From Ignavibacteriales bacterium (lineage in GTDB: Bacteria > Bacteroidota > Ignavibacteria > Tepidaquicellales > Tepidaquicellaceae), in assembly GCA_020635255.1 (NCBI GenBank), contig JACKAC010000004.1, positions 50,199 to 114,198 of the forward strand: a stretch of DNA of 64,000 nucleotides. Direction: 5' to 3'. Under the pieces are notes generated by a model. That model had not been told where the DNA came from. It did not search any database and saw only the letters and a list, made by a program, of their open reading frames with translations. Within the stretch, counting starts at the first letter, position 1. Every line of letters starts with the position of its first letter. Position numbers and translations under genes: made by a program. Positions 1 through 7,193 of this stretch are shown here, in pieces.

Positions 1-367
1 ACATCATAAGAAATACAGTATCAATGTTAGCGGCTATGACCTGCTCGACAGTCTTTACACCTGCTTCCTTGCGGGAGAACTTGCTTTTGCGAGTGAGAAG
101 TTTTTGTATTATAGCTTTATCCTCGTCAGGAAATAGCCGAACTGCTACCCAGTCACCGACGCACGGAAAACCATCCTCAATAATACCGTCTTCGATCTCA
201 TAGAGCATCTTGCCGGATAATTCTCCTGTTACTTCACCTTCCGTAGTGTGCAATAAGTAATTGTTTTTATTTCGTATGGAAACACGAGCAGGAGTAAGAC
301 CGGATTCAGAGATCCGGTCAAATTCCTCCTGGAGAGTTTCATTCCAACCGTAATTATTCAGATTCAT
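1..367 (-). CDS. rsgA: Ribosome small-subunit GTPase A, N-terminal part (RsgA), cut by window edge
   Basis: Reading leftward from an ATG at 367 gives an open frame of 122 codons that runs off the window. It has the RsgA/YjeQ N-terminal OB-fold pattern: GDWVAVRLF near residue 66, then KSKFSRKEAG, and VIAANIDTVFLMM entering the circularly permuted GTPase domain. RsgA is known to act late in 30S subunit maturation. The GTPase and zinc domains lie outside the window. It starts 9 nt after the acetyltransferase gene and is probably the last visible gene of the ABC exporter transcript. The family call is confident; the 3' part is unseen. Confidence 0.88.
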   Translation of the reverse strand, partial: MNLNNYGWNETLQEEFDRISESGLTPARVSIRNKNNYLLHTTEGEVTGELSGKMLYEIEDGIIEDGFPCVGDWVAVRLFPDEDKAIIQKLLTRKSKFSRKEAGVKTVEQVIAANIDTVFLMM

Positions 368-376
368 TTATTGGTT

Positions 377-823
377 TTAATTTTCTAAATCCAAGCGGTG
401 AACAAGCTCGCCATAAAGTATCTCTCCTGTATCTTTAAATCCAAGAGAGTGATAAAAATTCTTTGCTAACTCATTCCCTGGCTCAAAGCTTAAATAGATA
501 GCCGGAGGGTTATAAATTTGTTTCAGCAATTCGATTGCTACTAACATGGCTTGTTTTCCAAAACCTCTGCCCTGGAATTGCTCATCTACCATTAATCGAA
601 TTATCCAGACTTCATTTTCTTTCTCTGGATTGGTACCATACATTAAGAAACCAACTAATGCTTCACCGGCATAGATTGCTTTAGGGCTGAAATTATCATA
701 AACCTTTGACTCAGCTATCGAATAGACGTTTGGAGAAACAAAGGTCTTCTGATGTTGTTTAACTTTCAACTTAAAAATATCAATTAAATTATCTTTAGTT
801 ATTTCCTTAAGCTTAATATTCAT
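377..823 (-). CDS. GNAT N-acetyltransferase
   Basis: 148 aa, one GNAT domain. The acetyl-CoA loop is visible as QFQGRGFGKQA near residue 83, after the beta-4 strand WIIRLMVDE. The C-terminal NFYHSLGFKDTGE is the usual GNAT motif B end. The overall pattern resembles spermidine/spermine acetyltransferases of the PaiA/BltD type, but the substrate cannot be read from the sequence. It begins 1 nt after the stop of the ABC exporter gene, so it is co-transcribed. In Bacillus, blt efflux and bltD acetyltransferase are likewise paired; a shared substrate here is only inference. Confidence 0.85.
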   Translation of the reverse strand: MNIKLKEITKDNLIDIFKLKVKQHQKTFVSPNVYSIAESKVYDNFSPKAIYAGEALVGFLMYGTNPEKENEVWIIRLMVDEQFQGRGFGKQAMLVAIELLKQIYNPPAIYLSFEPGNELAKNFYHSLGFKDTGEILYGELVHRLDLEN

Positions 824-824
824 T

Positions 825-2675
825 TTACTGTTTTACATTTAACTCACCAAGAACTTCTTTCTCTCTTTCGTCGCGAAGCTGACGGGTGTAAAGATGATGA
901 TATAGACCTTTCTTGTGCATCAAGTCACCATGGCTTCCATCTTCGATTATCTCACCGCGTTTTACAACAAGGATGCGGTCGCAGTTTTTTATTGTCGATA
1001 GACGATGCGCAATTATAATAGACGTACGTCCTTCGATTATCTTTTTAATACCCTGCTGTATCTTTGCTTCCGCAAGAGTGTCAATCGAAGACGTCGCCTC
1101 GTCCATTATAAATATCCTCGGATTAGCAAGAATAGCGCGTGCAAATGAAACGAGCTGTTTCTCACCCATCGAGAGATTTTCTCCGCCTTCACCTACCTGT
1201 TCCTCGAGACGTGGAATGAACTCATCACCTCCCGCAAGACGAAGGGCTTCGACTATTTCGGCTTCCGTTGCGTCACCTCTTCCGTAAAGAACATTTTCCC
1301 TGACGGTACCCGAAAACAGGTGAGGTGTCTGTAGAACAACGCCTATTTGACTACGCAGACTCTTAATGGTTTTCTTCATTATGTCCTTACCGTCGATCTT
1401 AAGAATACCACCCGTTGGTTCATAGAAACGGCAGATAAGGTTTATAATTGTCGACTTACCGCCACCGGTCTCACCAACTAGCGCAATGGACTGACCGGCT
1501 TTTATCTTAAGATTGAGATCCTTAAGAACGGGTTTGTCTTCCTCATAATAGAACGAGACGTGATCGAAATCTATGTCACCGTTTATCTTTTCGAACTCGT
1601 CCGAACCCGGCAGATCATAAACAGTAGCGTCAGTGTCTATTAAAGAAAATATGCGCTCTCCTGCGGAGATGCTACCCTGCGCCTGCGCGTAAAAGCGGGA
1701 TATATCCAGTATAGGTTCATAAATGAACGTCGCATATCCAAAGAACGCTGCCAGCAGACCTACAGTAATTTCACCCGGAAATTCTATCACCATGCTGCCG
1801 CCGTAATAAACTACGAACGCAGCAGCCACCGAACCGCCGAAAATTACGAGCGGATTGTACAGCGCCATGTAATAATCAGCCAGGAACGATGATTTTCTCA
1901 TCTTCTCACTGAGAGAATCAAATTCCCTGCTTACGCGGTCTTCCTGCACAAGGCTCTTATTCACCTCGATACCGCTGATGTTCTCATTGAATGTTGCCGT
2001 TATCTCGCTATTGTACCTGCGTGCTTCACGTGAGAAACGCAGAATGAGCATGCGAATCTTTAACGAAACGAACATAAGCACCGGGATGGTTACGAGCACA
2101 ATGAGCGCAAGCTTCCAGTTAAAGATGAGCATAGCGGTCGCAGAGAATATTATCATTCCCGTGCCCCAGATGAACTCAATCATACCCCACGAGATTAACT
2201 CCGTCACCTTATTGGAGTCGGAAGTTATTCGCGAGAGAAGCCATCCGAGCGCGGCTTTATCGTAATATGAGAAAGACAGCTCCTGCAGTTTTTCGAATAA
2301 CTGCTGGCGCAGGTCATACATCACGTATTCCTGTATCTTTCCCGCAAATACAATAAAGCAGTACACACCGGTCGCAATAACAAGCCCAATACCCAGGAAT
2401 ATCCAGAAGTAATTCCATACTGCCGACATATCCGGTTCATATGGCTGACCGGTTGCGAGGGAATTTCTATATTCCCCAACCGAAGGCACAACCACATTAT
2501 CGAGGAAGTTCTTCCATGTGATGGGCAGAAGGGCTTCAGCCCCCGCCACCACACTGACGAATACGATAAACCCGATGACCCAGCGCTTGTATTTCCAGCT
2601 ATATTTAATGAGCCGTTTCATGAAAGGGAGGAGCGCTCCCTTACTTTTGTAGCTCTTTTCCTTTAGTTTTGACAT
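825..2675 (-). CDS. ABC exporter half-transporter, catalytically consensus subunit
   Basis: 616 aa: a six-helix transmembrane domain (about 25-340) fused to a nucleotide-binding domain. Visible motifs are Walker A GETGGGKST (401-409), Walker B IFIMDE (521-526) with the catalytic Glu present, and H557 of the H-loop. The signature is LSMGE (501-505) instead of LSGGQ. Intact Walker B with a deviant signature is what the TM288/BmrD-type half of a heterodimeric type IV exporter carries. The partner gene lies directly upstream (57 nt gap), is also 616 aa, and has the complementary defects. Likely a drug or lipid exporter in the inner membrane; substrate unknown. Confidence 0.92.
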   Translation of the reverse strand: MSKLKEKSYKSKGALLPFMKRLIKYSWKYKRWVIGFIVFVSVVAGAEALLPITWKNFLDNVVVPSVGEYRNSLATGQPYEPDMSAVWNYFWIFLGIGLVIATGVYCFIVFAGKIQEYVMYDLRQQLFEKLQELSFSYYDKAALGWLLSRITSDSNKVTELISWGMIEFIWGTGMIIFSATAMLIFNWKLALIVLVTIPVLMFVSLKIRMLILRFSREARRYNSEITATFNENISGIEVNKSLVQEDRVSREFDSLSEKMRKSSFLADYYMALYNPLVIFGGSVAAAFVVYYGGSMVIEFPGEITVGLLAAFFGYATFIYEPILDISRFYAQAQGSISAGERIFSLIDTDATVYDLPGSDEFEKINGDIDFDHVSFYYEEDKPVLKDLNLKIKAGQSIALVGETGGGKSTIINLICRFYEPTGGILKIDGKDIMKKTIKSLRSQIGVVLQTPHLFSGTVRENVLYGRGDATEAEIVEALRLAGGDEFIPRLEEQVGEGGENLSMGEKQLVSFARAILANPRIFIMDEATSSIDTLAEAKIQQGIKKIIEGRTSIIIAHRLSTIKNCDRILVVKRGEIIEDGSHGDLMHKKGLYHHLYTRQLRDEREKEVLGELNVKQ

Positions 2676-2712
2676 TTTGATATATAATTAAAGTCATTGT
2701 TTTGTTTATTAT

Positions 2713-2754
2713 TGAAACCTCTGGTTTCATTTCTTATTGAAACGCTTCCGTTTC
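2713..2754 (-). promoter_or_regulatory. Two tandem small hairpins between the ABC exporter genes
   Basis: Two similar inverted repeats follow each other: TGAAACC-tct-GGTTTCA (2713-2729) and GAAACG-cttc-CGTTTC (2739-2754). The second overlaps the last codons of the upstream exporter gene. Neither has a T-tract of terminator type. They may be intercistronic mRNA processing or stability structures that tune the ratio of the two subunits. This is inference from the repeat alone. Confidence 0.4.
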
Positions 2755-4584
2755 GCTGCGTATCTCGTCTTCGACGGATACCTGAATATCGAATATCTTT
2801 TTATAGAATCCATCTCTGGCGATCAATTCATCGTGCGTACCCATATCGACTATCTTACCTTTATCGAGAACTATTATCCTGTCGCAATCCTGGATGGAAG
2901 TTATCCTGTGCGCAATGACGAAGGTCGTCTTTCCTTTCATCGACTTGCGCAGGGCTTTCTGTATCTCGAACTCTGTCTCCGTATCGACAGATGACGTCGA
3001 GTCATCCAGTATAAAGATGTCCGGGTTCTTCAGCAGTGTTCGTGCAATAGTGACCCTCTGCTTTTGTCCTCCGGAGAGCGTCACACCTTTCTCACCAACT
3101 ACAGTCTCGTATGACTGCGGGAAAATATCGGTGATAATGTCGTGAATGCTCGCGTCCTTTGCCGCCTCAATGACTTCATCCACGTGAGTCTCAGGAACAC
3201 CGTAAGCGATGTTTTCCTTAAGCGTAGTGGAAAACAGGAACGGTTTTTGCAATACTACGCCCATTCTTTTACGGAGAAACTCCTTCGAATAATGATCGAG
3301 CTTTACACCGTCGAGAGTAATTTCACCCTTAGTAGGTTCGAAGAACCTCATAAGGAGAGAAATTATCGTTGACTTACCTGCCCCTGTTGGACCAAGAAGC
3401 GCGATCTTTTCGCCGGGCTTCACCTTGAAACTTATTCCATTGAGAACGTGATCTTCTTTGTCACCTTCGTATCTGAAAACAACGTCTTTGAATTCGATCT
3501 CTCCCTTTACATTATCACCTTCGTTTATCTTACCGGTATAATCTTCAGCCTGTGTATCGAGAATTGAGAACATCCTCTTCATCGCAACAGTGGTCATACC
3601 CATCTCGCTCACGAGTTGTCCGATACGCCTCACAGGCCATATCACGAACATCGAGTAAGAGTAGAACGCCGCTAGTTCCCCGGGTGTAATCTGCCCGCTG
3701 AGCGTAAAGTATCCGCCTGCCAGCACAGAAACCGCTACCTGCGTGTACACTATCGTGTCGGATATCGGCCAGAAGAGCGAGTGAACTTTTGTGAGCCTGA
3801 TGCCCCATTCCCTCTTAGCTGCGTTCTGGGCAGTAAATTTCTCTATCTCGTAATCTTCCTTAGCAAATGCTTTCACTACACGAATACCAGAGAGATTTTC
3901 CTGAACGAGTATCGAGAGCTTATCCTGCTCCTTCTCGTGCCTGTCCCATATCTCGCTTTCTTTTTTGAAAAAGATGATCGAGCCTATAATTATTAACGGG
4001 ACCAGCGATATAGCAATGAACGCATACGCCGGCAATATTGTCATCATCATAAAGAATGATGTACCAAATATCGCAAGCATCCTGATCATATCGACTACCT
4101 GTGTCGAAGCGAACTTCCTCACCGTCTCGACATCACCGGTACACCTCTGAATCAATTCACCCGTTGGTGTTTTCGAATGATATGCGAGAGGGAGCGCCTG
4201 TATGTGCGAGAACAGTTTATCCCGGAGCTTTTTAATTGCCTTTTCAGTCGAACCGGATGTGATCGCACTCGATGAGAAAGAGAACATACCCCTGAAAAGT
4301 GATATCACCAGGAATATAATTCCCAGGTCGATAAGTATAAGATGGAAGTTCTCGATCTTCAGCTCCGGTAATACCGAATAGAACATATTTGTAATTATGT
4401 CATTAGATTTCAAAACTTCCGCATTACCGCTCTGGAAGAAAGAAATTATCTTATCTATCGCTATCTGCAGGACCCTTGGCTCCAGCATTCTGATAAACGT
4501 AGATATTATCAGGAGAAAACCAGCAAGCAGGTAGTAATACTTCCACTTTCCTAATATTCTAAAAAGACTTTTTATATTATTCAT
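2734..4584 (-). CDS. ABC exporter half-transporter, degenerate-site subunit
   Basis: 616 aa from the ATG at 4584: transmembrane domain (about 15-340) and NBD. Walker A GPTGAGKST (398-406), canonical signature LSGGQ (503-507), H559. Walker B reads IFILDD, so the catalytic Glu is Asp (D528). This is the TM287/BmrC-type half, whose own ATP site is non-hydrolytic but which supplies the good signature motif to its partner. The open frame extends 16 codons upstream to 4632, but those codons lie inside a transcription terminator hairpin, so I chose 4584. No clear Shine-Dalgarno precedes it. It is first in the operon exporter-exporter-GNAT-rsgA. Confidence 0.9.
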   Translation of the reverse strand: MNNIKSLFRILGKWKYYYLLAGFLLIISTFIRMLEPRVLQIAIDKIISFFQSGNAEVLKSNDIITNMFYSVLPELKIENFHLILIDLGIIFLVISLFRGMFSFSSSAITSGSTEKAIKKLRDKLFSHIQALPLAYHSKTPTGELIQRCTGDVETVRKFASTQVVDMIRMLAIFGTSFFMMMTILPAYAFIAISLVPLIIIGSIIFFKKESEIWDRHEKEQDKLSILVQENLSGIRVVKAFAKEDYEIEKFTAQNAAKREWGIRLTKVHSLFWPISDTIVYTQVAVSVLAGGYFTLSGQITPGELAAFYSYSMFVIWPVRRIGQLVSEMGMTTVAMKRMFSILDTQAEDYTGKINEGDNVKGEIEFKDVVFRYEGDKEDHVLNGISFKVKPGEKIALLGPTGAGKSTIISLLMRFFEPTKGEITLDGVKLDHYSKEFLRKRMGVVLQKPFLFSTTLKENIAYGVPETHVDEVIEAAKDASIHDIITDIFPQSYETVVGEKGVTLSGGQKQRVTIARTLLKNPDIFILDDSTSSVDTETEFEIQKALRKSMKGKTTFVIAHRITSIQDCDRIIVLDKGKIVDMGTHDELIARDGFYKKIFDIQVSVEDEIRSETEAFQ

Positions 4585-4611
4585 TGCTATAAGATTAAAA
4601 CTTTTCCAAAA

Positions 4612-4647
4612 AAAAACCGCGAACACTTTCAAGTATCCGCGGTTTTT
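4612..4647 (-). terminator. Intrinsic terminator or attenuator before the ABC exporter
   Basis: Ten-bp stem AAAAACCGCG / CGCGGTTTTT (4638-4647 with 4612-4621) with a 16-nt loop. On the minus strand it is followed by a run of nine T (4616 to 4608). It ends 24 nt before the exporter start codon, with no separate promoter visible between them, so exporter expression probably requires read-through. Confidence 0.8.
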
Positions 4648-4669
4648 GAAACTCTTTGTTCTTAGTGAC

Positions 4670-4801
4670 TTATCTCTTTTGTACTCCTTTCAAGTTTAAA
4701 GAGATATCTCTAAACCACGGATGGGCGTATTGATCCCCGGTAAGCACAGGGATAAATCCAATGACGGATTTCGCCGTATATTTTAATTGATTTCTGATCA
4801 T
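4670..4801 (-). CDS. 43-codon ORF, possible leader peptide or gene remnant
   Basis: ATG at 4801, TAA at 4670-4672. The product begins MIRNQLKYTAKSVIGF and ends LNLKGVQKR. It lies wholly inside the candidate leader RNA, after a Bacteroidota-type promoter and before a terminator. A GAGGAG sits at 4816-4821 but 14 nt from the ATG, which is long for a ribosome-binding site. The start codon lies in a small hairpin and the stop codon touches another. The middle (PVLTGDQYAHPWFRDISL) has a protein-like texture and could also be a remnant of a longer secreted protein. Coding status is uncertain. Confidence 0.3.
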   Translation of the reverse strand: MIRNQLKYTAKSVIGFIPVLTGDQYAHPWFRDISLNLKGVQKR

Positions 4802-4851
4802 TTTATTTGGATCAACTCCTCATCAAATTAGTTTAGTGGTTTAAAGATATA

Positions 4852-4882
4852 CAAATATATTCAGTATAAAACTAAAATTCAA
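4852..4882 (-). promoter_or_regulatory. Bacteroidota-type promoter for the leader RNA and exporter operon
   Basis: On the minus strand: TTG (4882-4880), 20 nt, then TATATTTG (4859-4852), matching the -33 TTG / -7 TAnnTTTG consensus with ideal spacing. Transcription would start near 4846. Confidence 0.7.
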
Positions 4883-5235
4883 CTTGTCTACAGAAAAAAT
4901 TTTAAAAAGTTTTCATTCCGTGTAAAAATCGTTATAAATTTTTTCAATGTTACCGTTTAATAACGTCCGTTGTTTACATTTTCAATAAAGTATGTTTGAA
5001 AAGTTTTTCCATTGAGAGGATAACCGTCATCTTTCATTAATATTTAAGATAATATTCGTCACCGGTGTGTGTATTCAACAGACACAGCACATCAAATTTA
5101 AAGGACGGTTTTATGTTCCATTTAGTCAAAGTATTATCCTAGCATTAATTTGAGGGATGAATAAAAATAGAGATAAAATTATTAAGAGTGGATGCTTCAT
5201 TTAGGAAATGATACGCAAAGGAGGGATAAAAAGTT
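4883..5235. other. Gene-free stretch, nothing recognised
   Basis: AT-rich spacer between the terminator of the T9SS cargo gene and the exporter promoter. I see no ORF longer than about 10 codons with a plausible start, no tRNA-like fold and no repeat. Confidence 0.6.
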
Positions 5236-5255
5236 AAGGCGGCATAAGCCGCCTT
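5236..5255 (-). terminator. Terminator of the FG-GAP/T9SS cargo gene
   Basis: Perfect 8-bp stem AAGGCGGC / GCCGCCTT with an ATAA loop, 7 nt beyond the stop codon on the minus strand, followed by TTAACTTTTT-like sequence. The T-run is better on the plus strand, but no plus-strand gene precedes it. Confidence 0.7.
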
Positions 5256-5262
5256 TTTTAAA

Positions 5263-7032
5263 CTATTTTACTAACATCATCTTTCTGCTTTCGGTAAAAC
5301 TTTCCGATCTAAGTGTATAAAAGTACACTCCGCTCGAGAAAGCGGTGGCATCAAAATCAACTGAATACATCCCGGGAGAATAATTTCCATTTACGAGCGA
5401 TGCAATCTCCCGCCCGGCAATATCAAATACTTTCAACTCCACGTACCCGGATCTTGCAACGTCATAATTTATTTTCGTAACAGGATTAAATGGGTTAGGG
5501 TAATTTTGATAAAGTGAATATTTTTGAGGAATCTCCGTTCCCAGCTGGCTCACACCGACAGAGAGGCTTTGACCTTCTACAGCCTCATAAAATTTATTCA
5601 CCTCCGTATTCCCGTAACGGTCAATCGTTCCGGAAGGCCACATAATTATCACGGAATCAATAGAGTTTGAGTTACCAAGACCAATGTGCTGTTCTAGATT
5701 CTGACTGCAATAACCATCCTGTCCCATAACCGTCCTCACCTGGTAAACTGCATTACCATTAATTACAGATCTCACTTTTATAACCGCTCCAATACCGGAC
5801 CTGTTGGATGTCGTACCTTTACATTTTATACTCACCCATTTATTACTGCTTGTGTCATCATTTCTGAATAATACGTTATTCTGACTGCCGGCTCCCGATA
5901 CCCTGGCGCCGAACATATCCAGGTCACCGTCTTTATCATAATCACCCCAGCTGTGTCCGTATGTCCAGCCAAGGTCATTAACAAGATCACCATCAACAAT
6001 CTTTTCAAACGAAAGACTACCGTTTTCTATCAATAAATTTTTATAGAGAAGATTTTTTAATGCCGATGCGCCATATGACGTAGTTACAAATAGATCGAGG
6101 TCACCATCATTATCATAGTCTATCCATGAACTTGTCGAAGATCTGTCTGCAGTCTGAACAACAGGACCAGTAGTAACCTTTGCGAATGTCTTATCGCCGT
6201 TATTGATATATAAATTATCAGATTGTCCCCAGTTTCCGACGAATAGATCCATATCGCCGTCATTATCAATATCTCCCCAGCTCCCGGTCCATGAGCTGGC
6301 AACATCATTTACGATATCACCGGCGGTTATTTTTACAAAATAACCGCTTCCCATATTTTCATATAGATTATTCTTCTGATTATTCTCATTACAAACAAAA
6401 ATATCCTGATCACCATCATTATCGTAATCTATCCAGGTAATACCGCGGGAAGTGAACGTTTCGGATACTGCTATGCCCGTATCGATCTTGATGAAATCAC
6501 CGCTTCCATTATTCATATAGAGATAGTTATTGAATGGAGGGTCGCTGTTCGTTACATACAGGTCAAGGTCACTATCATTATCATAATCTCCCCAAGAGCA
6601 GGTTTCGGAGAAACCGCCGTCAGTAGAGACTATACTTGTATTCATAAATGTGAATGTCCCTGAGCCGTCATTTCTATAAAGTAAATTATTCTGCCCGTAC
6701 CAGTTTACCACACATACGTCCGGATTCCCGTCATTATTATAGTCTCCCCAGGAAGCGCCATCAGATTTCCCGTTATCATTTACCAGGGGCTGACCTGTAA
6801 TCTTAGTAAATGTCCCATCCCCGTTATTATGATATAGAAAATTATTCTGACCTGCGGAGGGTCCGTTGGTCACATACAGATCGAGGTACCCATCCCCATC
6901 ATAATCTATCCACGTTACCGCTCGTGAATCACCACCGTCCGTGACTTCAACTCCGGAGGTAATCTTGGTGAATGTCTGCGAGTTTGCCAAAAAAGGCAAA
7001 AGAAATGAAATAATTAATAATAAGTGTCTCAT
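5263..7032 (-). CDS. Secreted FG-GAP/VCBS repeat protein with ASPIC/UnbV domain and T9SS sorting domain
   Basis: 589 aa. Signal peptide at 1-18 (cut near ANSQ). Residues 20-395 hold seven FG-GAP/VCBS-like repeats with calcium-loop motifs such as DYDNDGDLDLFV, typical of a beta-propeller. Residues 409-485 match the ASPIC/UnbV (CRTAC) domain, including HIGLGNSNSIDSVIIMWPSG. Residues 505-589 are a type A T9SS C-terminal sorting domain starting YSLYQNYPNPFNP and ending KMMLVK. The protein should cross the outer membrane by T9SS and be released or anchored. Its ligand is unknown. It is monocistronic, with its own promoter and terminator. Confidence 0.9.
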   Translation of the reverse strand: MRHLLLIISFLLPFLANSQTFTKITSGVEVTDGGDSRAVTWIDYDGDGYLDLYVTNGPSAGQNNFLYHNNGDGTFTKITGQPLVNDNGKSDGASWGDYNNDGNPDVCVVNWYGQNNLLYRNDGSGTFTFMNTSIVSTDGGFSETCSWGDYDNDSDLDLYVTNSDPPFNNYLYMNNGSGDFIKIDTGIAVSETFTSRGITWIDYDNDGDQDIFVCNENNQKNNLYENMGSGYFVKITAGDIVNDVASSWTGSWGDIDNDGDMDLFVGNWGQSDNLYINNGDKTFAKVTTGPVVQTADRSSTSSWIDYDNDGDLDLFVTTSYGASALKNLLYKNLLIENGSLSFEKIVDGDLVNDLGWTYGHSWGDYDKDGDLDMFGARVSGAGSQNNVLFRNDDTSSNKWVSIKCKGTTSNRSGIGAVIKVRSVINGNAVYQVRTVMGQDGYCSQNLEQHIGLGNSNSIDSVIIMWPSGTIDRYGNTEVNKFYEAVEGQSLSVGVSQLGTEIPQKYSLYQNYPNPFNPVTKINYDVARSGYVELKVFDIAGREIASLVNGNYSPGMYSVDFDATAFSSGVYFYTLRSESFTESRKMMLVK

Positions 7033-7068
7033 TTGTTAAAATTTATTTTTAGAACAATACTCCTTATA

Positions 7069-7099
7069 CAAATCTATTTGCTAAGTACCCGACATCAAA
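7069..7099 (-). promoter_or_regulatory. Bacteroidota-type promoter for the FG-GAP/T9SS cargo gene
   Basis: Minus strand TTTG (7099-7096), 19 nt, TAGATTTG (7076-7069). This fits the -33/-7 consensus exactly and places the start of transcription about 30 nt before the start codon at 7032. Confidence 0.7.
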
Positions 7100-7193
7100 A
7101 GAATTTTCAGTACTATTCATAGGTTTCTATTTGAAACTTTTCCATCTTATTAGACGAATTATTATAGTACAACACAAATTAGCATAGTATTCT

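Larger units (their letters stand above)
4608..4848 (-). ncRNA. Candidate structured leader RNA / attenuator upstream of the ABC exporter
   Basis: A roughly 240-nt transcript would start just downstream of the promoter at 4852-4882 and end at the terminator at 4608-4647. Its 5' end (4836-4850) is complementary to 4704-4718 over 15 positions (one G-U), closing a multibranch fold. Inside are short hairpins 4795-4799/4810-4814, 4764-4767/4774-4777 and 4733-4737/4749-4753. After it, 4698-4705 pairs with 4672-4679, then the terminator. The closing helix and the following hairpin share bases, so alternatives compete. It may be an attenuator, a riboswitch or an independent small RNA. It matches no class I recognise. 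Confidence 0.5.

Noticed and set aside
4585..4632. Sixteen-codon N-terminal extension of the first ABC exporter subunit
   Set aside because: It lies inside the terminator hairpin, is low-complexity, and the two subunits become equal in length (616 aa) with the later start.
4608..4848. tmRNA, RNase P RNA or a 6S RNA as identity of the leader RNA
   Set aside because: No CCA end or tag ORF, too short for RNase P RNA, and a multibranch fold with terminator next to an exporter does not fit the single long hairpin of 6S RNA.
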